Assembly: GCF_028372415.1 (NCBI RefSeq)
Contig: NC_092878.1
Location: 28,192,903-28,256,902, forward strand
Reading direction: 5' to 3'
Length of the DNA: 64,000 nt
DNA from: Notamacropus eugenii
Taxonomy: Eukaryota > Chordata > Mammalia > Diprotodontia > Macropodidae
Shown here in pieces: positions 1 to 10,194 of the stretch. How positions within the stretch are numbered: the stretch's first letter is position 1; every line of letters begins with the position of its first letter. Position numbers and translations under genes: made by a program. The notes under the pieces are model-generated. The model searched no databases. It was not told the origin of the DNA and saw nothing but the letters and a program-made list of their open reading frames with translations.

Positions 1-24
1 AACGAAACCAACAACATTTTGGGA

Positions 25-165
25 CAAGTGTTCTTAATCCAAGGTCCATGAAATTAATATTTTTCTGTAAAACTGTATTTTATTTTATACATTTATAAAA
101 GTTATTCTGAAAAGGGGTTCATAAGTCTTTAAACTACGACCAACAAAGGGGTACATGACACACAA
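25..165. mobile_element. Half of a hAT-like non-autonomous DNA transposon
   Basis: The sequence 'ttctgaaaaggggttcataa...aaaggggtacatgacacacaaaaaag' matches the right half of the ancient mammalian element whose ends read 'gggttcttaacct...'. The left half is missing. A fuller relative sits at 4490-4683. Confidence 0.4.
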
Positions 166-284
166 AAAAGTAAGCTGCCTGAGGCAGAGATTACATAATG
201 TCCCCAAAATCACTATAGGATGGGGGAGCATTCTTCTCCCCGGTTGGCCCCCAAAACTTAAAGTCCGAGAGAGTTGCCTTGGGG

Positions 285-555
285 TACAGAGAGGTTAAAT
301 GTCTTTTTTTTTTTTTTGAGGCAATAAGTGACTTGCCCAGGGTCACACAGCTAGTAAGTGTCTGAGGTCACATTTGAACTCAGGTCCTCTTGACTCTAGG
401 TCCGGTGCTCTATCCACTACTGGATAGCTGTATCTATCTAGCTGCCCCCAAGTGTCTTGCTTAGGGTCACACAGACAGTATGTATCAGAGGCAGGCCTTG
501 AACCCAAGTTTTCCTGGCTCCAAAGTCAGCTTTTTATGACTGATCCTCTGCCTTT
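285..555 (-). repeat. MIR (CORE-SINE), split by a younger SINE
   Basis: The minus-strand MIR is in two parts, 285-296 and 450-555 ('tcttgcttagggtcacacag'). It is interrupted by the SINE at 306-449 and its target-site duplication. Confidence 0.6.
306..449 (-). mobile_element. Marsupial tRNA-derived SINE, full length
   Basis: On the minus strand the element runs from a 'ggggcagctagata' head through 'gtcacttattgcctc' to an A-tail (the T run at 306-320). Flanking repeats aaatgtctt (297-305) and aagtgtctt (450-458) agree in 8 of 9 bases and mark the insertion into an older MIR. Confidence 0.8.
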
Positions 556-945
556 CAAAATGAGGTGGATAAATAAGGCTCAGGGTTCATCCCTTAGTTC
601 TGTTTTCTCATAAGCCATTGAAAGAAATCTTGGCTGAAGTCTACCTCAAACTTCTATGCAGATGGCAGAACGTAACAACACAGAAATTAAAAACAAAAAC
701 ATCTGTGAGCATGCAATTCTTTTCTCTTTTATCCCTGGGGCACAAGAGGAGAGGGTCCTGAGTGAGTCTGGGGGCCCAAGGAGGAAGGGGCAGTAAAGGG
801 AAGCAGGAGACATAATTCAATCATCAGGCTGTGAAATGGCTAGGTCCATATAAGTTCCAAGAAGGAGGATGGGGGAAGTGTGATCAGGGAGGGTGGAGGC
901 CAGGAAAGGAGCGGGGGGAAAGTGAGAGCTGGATCTGAGTGGTAC

Positions 946-1062
946 CTTGTCCAGGGAAATGTGAGAGATCTGGAAACGCAGGATGATGACCCAGATGAGC
1001 CCGAGGATGAGTGTCTGGTCCCCATCTACGATGTTCTCTGGACCAATTAAGGGCACTGGAAC
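946..1062 (-). CDS. SPTBN5: SPTBN5 exon: later part of the first calponin-homology domain
   Basis: This exon encodes 39 residues, from [15 protein letters not shown] through [14 protein letters not shown] to HISLDK, in phase 0 at both ends. An ACAG acceptor precedes it (AG at 1064-1063) and a GTACC donor follows (945-944). The 'ENIVDG(D/N)xxLILGLIW.IILRFQI' string is the hallmark of the spectrin CH1 domain, which with CH2 forms the actin-binding head of beta spectrins. The [16 protein letters not shown] form matches beta-V spectrin (SPTBN5) rather than SPTB, SPTBN1, SPTBN2 or SPTBN4, which read GSHDIVDGNHRL here (from memory). Beta-V spectrin is a giant membrane-skeleton protein linked to the Golgi, motors and photoreceptors. 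The next exon, which should begin near EEFG, is not found between 1 and 945, so the gene continues left of the window. Confidence 0.95.
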
Positions 1063-1294
1063 CTGTAGAGTCATTTATCAACAAGAAGAGCCATGATGGA
1101 TCCTGATGGGAGGGGGTTGGTGGAGGAGTGGAGACTGATAGTATTTTCAGAATTTAGGGGATCCATGTGTTAGGCTAATAATGCCTTCGGGTTCCTCCTC
1201 ATCCCAAGGGGGGACACACCAATCCCCTGCCCCCACTGGCCAATCCTACCTCTTGCCCATCATTCTTTTCATCTCAGGATATGGTGGAAAAACC

Positions 1295-1470
1295 ACTAAC
1301 TTTTGAGTCCTTTTGGGTCAGGAGACCTGGGTGAAAACCCTGATTCTAACCCTAAATAGCCATGAAATCTTGAGCAAGTAATCTTCTAAGCATCACTTTT
1401 CTCATCTTTAACACAGGAGCACTTGCCCTATCTGCCTCACCAAGTTGCTGTGAAGAAAGGACTTTTTTTA
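1295..1470 (+). repeat. MIR fragment
   Basis: 'tcaggagacctgggtgaaaa...cttgagcaagtaatcttcta' and 'gttgctgtgaagaaagga' follow the MIR core and 3' part, diverged. Confidence 0.6.
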
Positions 1471-1850
1471 AAAAACAAAACAAAACGAAACTTTTTTTCT
1501 TCCCCCTCCCAATTGATTAATTTATCTGTTTTCAGTTTTCAACATTCACTTCCATAAGCTTTAAATTTTCTCCCCTTCTTTCCCCAAGGTGGCATGCAAT
1601 CTGATATGGTCTCTACACTTACATTCCCATTAAATATATTGACACAACAGTCAAGTTGCATGGAAGAATTATAACGAATGGGAAAAACCATGAGAAAAAC
1701 AAAACACAACGAAACATAACAAAAAAGAAAACGGTCTGCTTCATTCTGCGTTCCGACTCCATGGTTCTTTCTCTGGATGTGGATGGCATTTTGCATCATG
1801 AGTCCTTTGGAAATGTTTTAGGTCAAAACTTTTTTTGGTTCTCAATGACC
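1470..1850 (-). repeat. L1 3' end
   Basis: The reverse complement contains 'gccatccacatccagagaaa', 'aagtgaatgttgaaaactga' and an A-rich tail. These are the shared 3' signatures of the marsupial L1 copies in this window (compare 52200-52500). Confidence 0.7.
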
Positions 1851-1969
1851 ATCTACTTGACTTTAAGGTCTTAATTAAATGCTTTGCTATTGTACTTGTG
1901 GCTCTTACAAGGTCTATGAATAGACAACATAATTGTACTGTTCCAAATTCTTATCCTCTCCTCCTCTTC

Positions 1970-2030
1970 TCTCTATGTCCCTGTCTCTCTTTCTTTCTCT
2001 CTCTCTCCTTCTTCCCCCCACTCCCCCATC
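1970..2030. repeat. Pyrimidine-rich low-complexity run
   Basis: A mixed CT tract ('tctctctttctttctctctc' and neighbours). Confidence 0.8.
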
Positions 2031-2344
2031 TCATTCCTGGACATATAGTCTATAATCAAATCCTTCTCCTCTCTTCCTTTCCAGTCTTTTCCAATAGCTT
2101 TCTCCAGAAGCCAATCATACCATGTGTCTGATGTGTTTCTTTAAAATAAGTCCTAGCAGTTTTATACATCAGAAAGAGAGCTATTGTTACTACTGCGTTA
2201 AATTTAATATATACTTTTTAAACAGCTGTAGGTAACATGTCCACAGTGCCACAGACAATCCTCTTTCTTAATCACTGCATGCTGAAAGATAATGTTTGTT
2301 GATGATTGTTACAGTCATAATAAAAAAGAAAATTAAAACATTTT

Positions 2345-2990
2345 TAAAGACAGTTGGACTTGGAATTAGGAAAGATTTGGGTTCAGATCCTAACTCCAAT
2401 CATTACTATGCAATCATGAGTAACTTACTTAAAGCTAGCTGAGCCTCAGTTTCCTAATGTGTAAAAATAGATATAATAACCTCTCCAGGTTCCACTCCTG
2501 ACTCTCAGGATGTTCTCTACCAGCCAGAGCAGCCTTCTTACCCTGGAAGTTCAGTTCACCCCTAGATTTACCACCCTAGAAAGGCCTCTTCTGACTGGTC
2601 ATTTCCTCTTGGATCTTCCATTTTAAGGAAAGTGTCCGGGCCAGCCCTGCCTTTATTCCTCTCCAGATTTCACTCCTGACCCTCTGACCTTTCTCTATCA
2701 TGCCCTGTGCATATCTTCCCCCTTCACACTCTTCTTTTGAGCTTCCTTTTACGCTCTGTCTCCTCCTAGAAGAAGGTAAGCTCCTTGAAGACAGGCACTG
2801 TCTTCCTGCTTATATTTGTATCCCCTGTACTTAGCACAGTGCCCAGTATATAGGGAGCTTTGATAAATCCTTATTGACTTATTTTGACTACTACTTACCT
2901 GTAAGGGTTGTCATGAGGACCAAAGGAGATAATGGATCTGAAACTACAAACTGTAAAGAGTTGTATAAATGGTCTATTATAATGATCCTC
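2345..2990 (+). repeat. MIR split by an L2 insertion
   Basis: The MIR 5' part is at 2345-2487 ('gcctcagtttcctaatgtgt') and its 3' part at 2890-2990 ('gggttgtcatgaggaccaaa'). They join in the expected order around the L2 at 2488-2885. Confidence 0.65.
2488..2885 (+). repeat. L2 LINE 3' end
   Basis: It ends 'taagctccttgaagacaggc...cttagcacagtgcccagtat...gataaatcc', the L2 3' terminal region. Confidence 0.7.
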
Positions 2991-3351
2991 CTCTGGCCTA
3001 ATTCAGCATCGCCAGCCCTTACAGAATGCCCCTTTCTTCACTCCTGCATTCCACAGTTCGCACATCTGGCATTCAGCTGTCAGGACTGCCAAACAGCACC
3101 CTGACAAAGCATTCTCTCTTAGAGTAGATATTAACAAATCCAAACTCTAATTTATATTCGAGTTACTTCTTCCTGATTTGACCTGAAGTATTCTCATCTG
3201 TGTCTTCGAGGGGGAATAGTAGCAGAGGTGGAATTGCCCCTGATTCCCACTGTTCTCCATCTTTTTTTGCTTCCAGTCTCAGAAGCTGCTGTCCTGGACT
3301 CAGGAAATCACAGCCTCCCTCCCTCGAGTCTCTGGGCTCCTGGGGTCTTAC

Positions 3352-3519
3352 CTTGGACCTCACAAAGGCCAGAGCCCGGCTGTTGTTTTCCAGGAAATGT
3401 ACTCTCAATCGTCCCCGGTTGGGAGGTGGCAGCACCTCCCCAGAGATGAGCTCAAGCAGCTTCAACAGGTGGATACCATCTCCCAGTTCGATGTACATAT
3501 TCTGGATCTTGATGCCAGC
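3352..3519 (-). CDS. SPTBN5: SPTBN5 exon: middle of the first calponin-homology domain
   Basis: The exon encodes exactly 56 residues, starting AGIKIQNMYIELGDGIHLLK and ending NNSRALAFVRSK, phase 0 on both sides. The acceptor is CCCAG (AG at 3521-3520) and the donor is AAG|GTAAGA. The motif 'IELGDGIHLLKLLELISGE' is the core CH1 helix of beta spectrins. The stretch 'PPPNRGRLRVHFLENNSRAL' is specific to the SPTBN5 branch as I remember the human protein, which differs only at scattered conservative positions. Splicing to the exon at 1062-946 keeps the frame (VRSK|VPVPLIG). Some longer open reading on the plus strand here is only a shadow of this exon. Confidence 0.96.
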
Positions 3520-4065
3520 CTGGGAAGGGAGAGGTAGAGAGAGTCAGCCTAGGCTAGACTTTCTCTCTCTAGCTCCAGGGACTCACAGAGCATCTTGGGC
3601 CCTGGAATGGCCTGTCTACCTCCTTGTTCCCTGCCCCGCCAACCAACACACACAATCGCAGTGCTGGGATTCCCATGGGGAAAGAAGGAGGGTATATTGG
3701 GTATGGGCTCTAAGAGGGCATCCCAAGGGGTGGGATGGATGACACAGGACTTCAGAGGCTAATCCTCTTGCTATGGGGGGCAGATTTGAAACATAGGTCC
3801 TAGATCACAGATCTAGACAGGCAATTCCCTCATTTTACAGATAAGGAAACTGAGGCACAGAAAAGCGAAGTAAGTTGCCTAAGGTCACTAGATAGTGTGA
3901 GAAATAGGATTTAATCCAGCTCCTCTGACTCCAGAGCCAGTGCTATTTCCCTGGACCACAACCCTCTCCAGATTAAGTGACTTGCTCAAGGTCACACAGC
4001 TAGTAAGTAGCAGGAGAGGAGCCTGTTGATAGACACTACTGAGAGTAAGGGACAGAAATACTTAC
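3520..4065 (-). other. SPTBN5: SPTBN5 intron containing MIR fragments
   Basis: A 546-bp intron with GTAAGT donor and CCCAG acceptor. Two MIR-type pieces lie at 3825-3960 and 3961-4025, both with the element's minus orientation ('tttacagataaggaaactga'). Confidence 0.75.
3825..4025 (-). repeat. Two adjacent MIR fragments
   Basis: 'tcattttacagataaggaaa...aggtcactagatag' is followed from 3961 by a second 'agtgacttgctcaaggtcac' segment, so two copies or an internal duplication. Confidence 0.6.
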
Positions 4066-4176
4066 CCTGCCATGGTGAAAGACATTGTTGACCCAGTTGG
4101 TGAAGGTTTTTTCTTGCATCCTCATGTGCTGTGCCTGCAGCTTACGAACGTGGCCTTGCTCATACTCTGAGTCCAT
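4066..4176 (-). CDS. SPTBN5: SPTBN5 exon with the probable start codon
   Basis: From the ATG at 4176-4174 the exon reads MDSEYEQGHVRKLQAQHMRM and ends FTNWVNNVFHHGR, 37 codons, with an AGG|GTAAGT donor. 'LQ..HM.MQEKTFT.W.NNVF' is the start of the spectrin actin-binding head (EREAVQKKTFTKWVNSHL in classical beta spectrins). The human protein reads nearly the same after an internal Met (MDSQYETGH). The exon itself begins at 4184 after a TTATAG acceptor, so eight bases precede the ATG and an exon must lie upstream. Translation may start here or further upstream. The frame stays open across the acceptor (codons VCV before the Met), so an N-terminal extension like the annotated human one is possible. 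Confidence 0.92.
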
Positions 4177-4445
4177 GACGCAAACTATAATGGGGAGACC
4201 TATCACCTGGGGATCTTGGGTAAGGTTTTACTGCTCCTGCCAAGGAGACTAGAAGGAACCCTCTTCCGATCTTAGATGCTAGGGAGGGTACGTGCAGACA
4301 GAATCACAGGAGTGGGGGGTTCCCATCCTCTTAAAAAAATTTTTGTGATAAGGAGGTAATTTTCATTTTCTTAAAGCTTTGAGGAAAAGAATCCTCCTTG
4401 AAAAGAATCCCTGTAAACTGGAGAAAATGATCATAAAATAAGTAA

Positions 4446-4760
4446 GTCATAGATTTAGAGCTAGAAGGAGCCTCAGAGATCATCTAATCTATGGGTTCTT
4501 CACCTGGTCCATGAACTTGGAATTTCTAATATTCTAATTACTGTATTTCAATCTAATGGTTTCCTCTGTAATGCTAGGTATTTGATTATGCATTTAAAAG
4601 CATGGTTCTGAGAGGGGATCCATAGACTTGATTAAGATTGCAAAAGAGGTCTATGACCCATACAAAAAAGATTAAACCCCCTTTCCATCTAGTCCAACCC
4701 TCTCATTTTACAGATGAGGAAACTGAGGCCTCATTTTACAGATGAGGAAAAGGGATGGGA
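4446..4760 (-). repeat. MIR-type repeat split by a hAT-like element
   Basis: 'agagctagaaggagcctcag' before, and 'catctagtccaaccctctca' after, the insertion at 4490-4683. The 3' part carries a small tandem duplication of 'cctcattttacagatgagga' (4704-4750). Confidence 0.6.
4490..4683. mobile_element. hAT-like MITE with degraded inverted ends
   Basis: The left end 'gggttcttcacct' and the right end 'agattaaacccc' are imperfect inverted repeats. Flanking catctaat / catctagt agree in 7 of 8 bases, the 8-bp duplication expected of hAT elements. It lies inside an older MIR-type copy. Confidence 0.5.
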
Positions 4761-5053
4761 GAGAGGAGTGTTGTGCCTTTAAGAACTGGAATGGGGATTT
4801 ATCAGTATATTTTGATCTACTTAGGGGACTCTAGCCCTAAAAGGTCCCAAACAGCCCTTTCATCAGGGTTTCCTTTAGCCCATGCAGGGTCTCTATGGTA
4901 TTGGCACCCAGGTCCTGAAACCCTACTGTCCAAATCCCTCTGCAGTCCTTTCCCAGCCTGATGCCCATCCTATGGCCACAACAATTGGATATAGGTCCTT
5001 GGTTTGAGTTGGGATGGGGGACTGGGGTTAGGGGTAGCATAGCAGGTCCTCAC

Positions 5054-5140
5054 CTTGCGATGGCTTGGGCAGGAGAAGGGAGAAAGCCTCTCTGAGGAGT
5101 TTGTTATCTTTCGGCAGATTGAAGAAGCAGCTGGGAAGAG
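5054..5140 (-). other. SPTBN5: Possible upstream first exon of SPTBN5 ending in a strong splice donor
   Basis: The exon at 4184 needs an upstream partner. The best nearby donor is CGCAAG|GTGAGG, with the exon side ending at 5054. Joined to 4184, the frame reads ...PKPSQVCV-MDSEYE, which resembles the PSPSLT-MDSQYE that I recall for human SPTBN5. The minus-strand frame is open well upstream (an ATG near 5384), so the 5' limit and the coding status cannot be fixed. The left boundary given is arbitrary. RNA evidence would decide. Confidence 0.35.
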
Positions 5141-5439
5141 AGAGAGCCAAAGTCGGGAGTGCATAGCTAAAGCCAGGCCATTGTCCCTCCCCTTGGGCCA
5201 GACTGGCAGAAAGGCAGGACACAGGACGCATTGTTTCCCCACCTGCCCACCCCACTGCTGGCAGGAAGAGAGGGTGGCATGAGAATGCTGGAAAGGAATT
5301 AGCCACCTTTTTACCTTGCTCTAGGGGCAGAGAGCTGAAGGGGGATGGATTCTGGGCAAAGTGATCCCTAGGTGGTGGCAACAAATGGAGATGCTACCTA
5401 ATACAACTGGCACTATCAGCATAGCATCTCATAGGACTC

Positions 5440-5850
5440 ATCCAGGCTCATATGGATTGTGAGCTAGAAAGGGCCTTAGGAATCATGTAGCCCACTCCTC
5501 TCATTTTGTAAAGGCCTTCAAATTCCCTAAGGATGTGATAAGTGAGCTTATCAAGGCAGTTAAAGAAGCCAGGGACCAAGACTATCCCTGGGTGTTACAA
5601 AAGAGGGGTGTGATCAGCATAAGGAGCATCTGGCCTGGGTACTCCCTTCAATAACACATTTCTTCACCATCTCCAGGTGTGGGAATTCCCTCTGCTGATG
5701 CAGAGTGCGACCTCAGTAGATCTATGACTTGGTGGATCAATCCTAGGGGATGGTTTGAGGCTTATAGAGTGACTTGTCCAGGGAGGCTGGATTGGAACCT
5801 AGGTTTTTCTGAAGCCAAACCCAGCACTCTAACCAATCTACCATCCTACC
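5440..5850 (-). repeat. MIR-like fragments
   Basis: 'agctagaaagggccttagga' (about 5463-5510) and a second block ending 'cttgtccagggaggctggat...cagcactctaacc' at 5690-5850. The part between is unassigned. Confidence 0.45.
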
Positions 5851-5864
5851 TTAAAATACTATTA

Positions 5865-6260
5865 AAAAGGAAAAAAAAAAGCCACATCTTTACAAAAGTA
5901 TTCATAGCTGCTTTATTTATAATTGTGACCGAGATGAATCAACCTAAATGTCCAAGGATAGGAGAATGACTGAATACATTTTGGAATGTTAATTATGATG
6001 GAATATAATTGGTCTTCCTCCAAAAATGGCATGAATAGGAAGAATATGGAGAAATATGGGAATACTGACATGAAGTGAGACAGAACTCAGAATGCAGATT
6101 TTGAACAACCCACACGCTGCCTACATGGAAATAATGAGAACAAAACTTTCTAAGTACACAGATAGAACAAGGGAATGCAGTTAATGTGCTGTCATTGTTA
6201 TGATTTTTAAAAAAAACATATTTTTATCAAAATGTATGGGTAGACATACAAATTTATTTT
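5865..6260 (+). repeat. L1 3' fragment
   Basis: 'gtattcatagctgctttatt', 'caacctaaatgtccaaggat' and 'gaatgactgaatacattttg' are the decayed form of the L1 3' segment seen intact at 51890-52000. An A-rich run follows. Confidence 0.65.
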
Positions 6261-6369
6261 TTTTAAATTAGTCTTATTTGATTTTTACAAAGGTCTGAAT
6301 TCCATTTGTGTACATTTTGATGGAAAGACATAGACTAGAATTGCATAGAATAAAGATCAATTTATCAAT

Positions 6370-6720
6370 CAATCAAAAATTATTTATTAAATACCCACCT
6401 TATGCTTCCCAGGGCAGTTAGGTGGCACAGTGGATAGAGTGCCAGGCCTGGAGTCAGGAAGACTCATCTTCTTGAGTTCAAATCTGCCCTCAGACACTTA
6501 CTGGTTATGTGAGCCTGGGCAAGTCACTTAACTCTGTTGGCCTCAGTTTCCTCTTCTGTAAGATGAGCTGGAGAGGGAAATTGTAAACCACTCTAGTATC
6601 TCTGCCAAGAAAATCCCAAATAGGGTCATGAAGAGTTGGACCTGGCTGAAAAATGCCTGAAATGCCTCCCACTATGCTAAGTATTGAGATTATAGAGACA
6701 GAAAGGCCTGGAAGGATTAT
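6370..6720 (-). repeat. L2 3' end split by a Mar-1 SINE
   Basis: 'ttatttattaaatacccacc' (6380-6400) continues after the SINE with 'actatgctaagtattgagat', matching the reverse complement of the L2 terminal 'cacagtgcctggcacatagt' region. Confidence 0.65.
6412..6661 (+). mobile_element. Mar-1-type CORE-SINE with BovB/RTE-like 3' end
   Basis: It has a tRNA-like head ('ggcacagtggatagagtgcc'), a CORE segment ('gagcctgggcaagtcactta') and a BovB-like tail ('aaccactctagtatctctgc...catgaagagttgga'). The target-site duplication atgcttccca (6402-6411) / atgcctccca (6662-6671) agrees in 9 of 10 bases. Confidence 0.85.
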
Positions 6721-6864
6721 GAGCTATAGTAATGCCCACACATGTCTCAAAATGTCAAAATATAAATAGCTTAGATTTTATTTTTTGTGTTCCTTGTTTG
6801 TATTTGTTAAGGTTGTTACTATGATTATTACCTATATCTATATCTATGATGGAAATCACAAAAT

Positions 6865-7260
6865 TATACACGTTTCAGATTTGGGAGGGACCTTAGCGAT
6901 CATTTAGCCTTCAGCACTTTGGGCAGACACATCAGCCAGTCATCGTGTGAATTATTGCATTTACAGGAAAGCTCACTACTTTGTAAGATTATCTCATTCC
7001 ATTTGTAGACAGAGATGGGAGGGTCAGTGGTAGAACCGGGGTGAAATGGAGTCCAGACAGACAGATCCACCCTTTCCTTTATCAAAAAGATGATGGAGAA
7101 AAGAAAAAATGGTCTTGCAGTCAGCAGACCTGAATTCCAGCCCTGATTCTGCCATTTATTGTTTTCCGCTGACCAAGTCACTATGATCCTGGGCCTTAGT
7201 TTCCACCTCTGTAAGATTCAGTGACTGAATTAGATGCTTCATGGTCCTGAGCATTTCAGG
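6865..7260. repeat. MIR-type fragments in opposite orientations
   Basis: 6865-7080 is minus-like ('atttgggagggaccttagcg'). 7095-7260 is a plus MIR ('cagacctgaattccagccct', 'ccttagtttccacctctgta'). Confidence 0.5.
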
Positions 7261-7479
7261 GACCATCTCAACAAGATGCAGGAGGATTATAGGTTATGTG
7301 GCTCTAGGGGGATTGCCTAAGATACTGTGGGATGCTTCTGTGAATGGGGTTTTCATTAAATCTGTTTTCTAAGAGATTCATTAGCCAGAAATTAGGAGTC
7401 TTGACAAAACAAAAGTGGCTCCTATGAAAAGAGAAGAGCCACTGGCAGTTCTAAAGATTGCTTAATTCTGCTAGGTGGT

Positions 7480-7640
7480 GCAAATGAAAAGAACCTTGGA
7501 TTTAAGAGTTTGAATTCTGCCTCAGATGCTTATTGGTGTCAATATTATCTCCATTTTATAGATGAGGAAACTGAGGCTGCATTGAAATGACTTACACGCA
7601 GTCATCCAGCTATCAGGTGCCTATCTACTATGTCAACTAA
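7480..7640. repeat. MIR fragments, plus then minus
   Basis: 'cttggatttaagagtttgaa' (plus, 7495-7535) abuts 'tatagatgaggaaactgagg' (minus, 7558-7577 and on). Confidence 0.55.
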
Positions 7641-8489
7641 CAGTTTCTACTGGTGCTCCCTTGCCCTGTGGCTTTAGCAAACCCCAAGCCTTGGCTCCCC
7701 TAATCTCTGTCTTTCAGAACTTCCTACTGCCTAGGTGAAAATTCTTTCCCTGTGTACCCTCCTCTGTATCCTGCTTGGCCCCACTCTCCCACTCCCTTTA
7801 TCTCCTCTGCCCTGTGGAATATCCTCCTCTTCCATGGTTCATCCTTGACCTCTTGATCCTACATTCCTTCTTTTTTTTACTAACTGAAAATTATTGTTTG
7901 TTCTTTCTAGAAAAAGACTACCACATCAGGGAGGTGGTGCCATGACTTGCAAGTGAATTGGATTTAAGTGAGGCAGGGCTGTGTAGTCACCAGCCTCACT
8001 TTCTCCTCCTCAGCCATCTGGATCCAGTGGCCAGATATAGATCAGGATGATGGAGATGGCCCAGGATGTAGTAGGAGACCTTGGCCTTTTTAAGTTAAGG
8101 TCTCTCTCAGGTCTCAGTTGGACTGAGGCAACACTCAATCAGTGATTAAAGCTAGGTAAGAAAGGAGTCAGAGAATGGCCTCTTCTACCTTTCAAAAAAA
8201 AAAAATCTGGGAGGTTTCTGGCCAAAATAGAAACAATTGCTATTTGCATTCACTTTGAGCCAATCAGGGCCCAAATAATGGCCACTAAGTGTAATGGAAA
8301 AACTAGTGTTCTCTGGAAGGCTTGCCCTCCATCTCCAAGGGTGGCACTAACCAGTCCTTCTCCCATGCCTCCTCCTGACTCCTAGTGCCAGGTTGAGACC
8401 ACCAAGTTATTTAAACTCAGTCTCAGTTTCCTCATCTTGTTACTTATGACTGCTTCCAGAACCATGCTCTGCCCCCATCATCAGAGGGA

Positions 8490-8700
8490 TCATAGGATCT
8501 TACTCTAGAGCTAGCAGGGATCTCCAAGGCCAGCTGGTTCAACCCCATCATTTTACAGGAAATTGAGACTCAGGGAAGGCCAGCGATTTGTCCAAAGTCA
8601 TATAGGTAAGTGAGCCTCAGAAATAGGTCTTTCTTCTGACTACGGAGCCAGTCCTCCTTTCACTCTATCATGCAGACAATGCCTCCTCATTATATCACAC
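8490..8700 (-). repeat. MIR fragment
   Basis: 'tctagagctagcagggatct', 'cattttacaggaaattgaga' and 'ttgtccaaagtcatataggt'. Confidence 0.6.
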
Positions 8701-8767
8701 TGATCAGATCTCCACTGAAACGCGCCACTAGGCATTTCAAATCCACTGATCTCCATAAGCCTCCACT

Positions 8768-8846
8768 GGAGGCTCCTAGGGACTGGAGCTGATAGAGCTC
8801 AGCACCAAGAGCCAGGAAGAGCTGAGTTCAAATCCAGCCTCACAGA
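8768..8846 (+). repeat. SINE head fragment
   Basis: 'gccaggaagagctgagttca...aatccagcctcaca' matches the 5' part of the marsupial SINE. Confidence 0.5.
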
Positions 8847-8869
8847 CTCTGGAGGCAGAGGGAAGGAGG

Positions 8870-9400
8870 CATGGGGGACATTCCAGGTATGGGCAACCAT
8901 CTGTGCAAAGGTGTGGAGATAGAAAATGGGCAATATCATTTGGAAATGGGAAATTGACTGGAATATGGAATATATGAAGGGGAAGTAATGTTCAGTAAAG
9001 CTTGACAGTTAGCCTGGAGGCCTCCCTGCGGAGGGCTTTAAATACCCAAACCAAGAAATTTATTATTACTTTTTTTTTCACTCAAGGTAATAAGGAACCA
9101 TTGTTCTTTCTTGAGCAGAGGAGTGATATGGTCATATCTGTGCTATAAGAATATCAACTCGGCAGCTGTGTGGAGGATGGATTAAAGGGTAGAAGGGATG
9201 AAATGACCAAATGGGAGGTCATTGCAAAAGTCTGGGCAAGAGACAGTGAAGGGTTAGACTAAAGTAATGACTGGGTGAGTGGGGAGAAAGAAGCAAGAAG
9301 ACTTTACAGTTGATCAGATATGAACTTAGCACAATTAGTAAACAAGACTGATGAATATTCAATGACTGATTGATATGAATGTGATGGAGAATGGAAAAAT
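8870..9400 (-). repeat. L2-related sequence
   Basis: 'gagtgatatggtcatatctg' and 'gaggatggattaaagggtag' match, in reverse complement, the L2 stretch upstream of its 3' terminus. This family is common in marsupials. Confidence 0.5.
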
Positions 9401-9439
9401 TGGGGTTGGGGCTTGGAAGTTTCAAACCCGGAAGACCGG

Positions 9440-9625
9440 ACATGGCTGTGCCATCACCAGGGATAGGGAAGCTGGGAAGAGGGGAGGGCTAGGCTGGAGG
9501 CTGGCCTGGTGGTTTGGGGGACACTGCTATTCCCAAGGCTCCTGGGCTCAGGATTCTGGGTTGTCTGTCCCATCAGGGTCTTAAGAGAGATGGTGGTTAA
9601 GGTAGTGGTGCTAGTCTGGAGAGGA
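9440..9625 (+). repeat. Unassigned repeat, left arm of an inverted pair
   Basis: It shares 'tattcccaaggctc', 'gtcccatcagggtct' and their intervals with the reverse complement of 10195-10380. I do not recognise the family. Confidence 0.6.
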
Positions 9626-10194
9626 ACGGTGAACCACCAACTCAAACTCAGTAGGGAGAGTGGATATATATCTAGACATCTGCACAGAAATCATCAATGA
9701 ACTGTCATAGTCCAAAGAAAATGGTCAGTGAAATGGCCTGCAGTACCCTATTCATTTTCTTGCATGAATTTACATTAAAAAATTGTTCAGAATTTCAATT
9801 AAATTCAGTTACATGTGTCATATCTCCCAACATGAAATTGGGGAAAAAAAAGAAATTATCAACGAAACCATGGAGGTAGATTAGATCAGTAAAGGGTCAG
9901 GTATAAAGAAGGAAGAGCACAGCTGTCATCGGGGGAGAGAAATCATGACAGAGAAGAGGCTTTCCAACAAGAGCTCTGGGAGAGTCAGCACACCCCCTCT
10001 CCCAAATGACTGGTTATGCTTCCAGCCCTGACTTCACAACCATCATCCCTGGTAGCTGCTCTGGTGGAAAAGGGGCCAGGCATCTCCACCAACTGTTAAC
10101 TAGCTGCCACACACACAGGGCAGGTAAACTAGCCTAGCTGAAACAACGTGGTACCCTGAGAGAGATATAGGAGGCAGCTTGTGCCAGACACAAA

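Larger units (their letters stand above)
1..945 (-). other. SPTBN5: SPTBN5 intron (partial), repeats only
   Basis: Intronic sequence downstream of the 946-1062 exon. It holds half of a DNA-transposon fossil (about 25-165), a MIR split by a younger SINE (285-555), and otherwise unremarkable single-copy DNA. No further CH-domain codons are visible on the minus strand. Confidence 0.7.
1063..3351 (-). other. SPTBN5: SPTBN5 intron with MIR, L1 and L2 remnants
   Basis: A 2.3-kb intron bounded by GTAAGA (3351-3346) and ACAG (1066-1063) on the minus strand. Its contents are a MIR near 1295-1470, an L1 3' end at 1470-1850, a pyrimidine-rich run at 1970-2030, and a MIR split by an L2 between 2345 and 2990. 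Confidence 0.75.

Noticed and set aside
3200-3742. A 180-codon plus-strand frame
   Set aside because: It lies antisense to the SPTBN5 CH1 exon, and its residues show no family resemblance.
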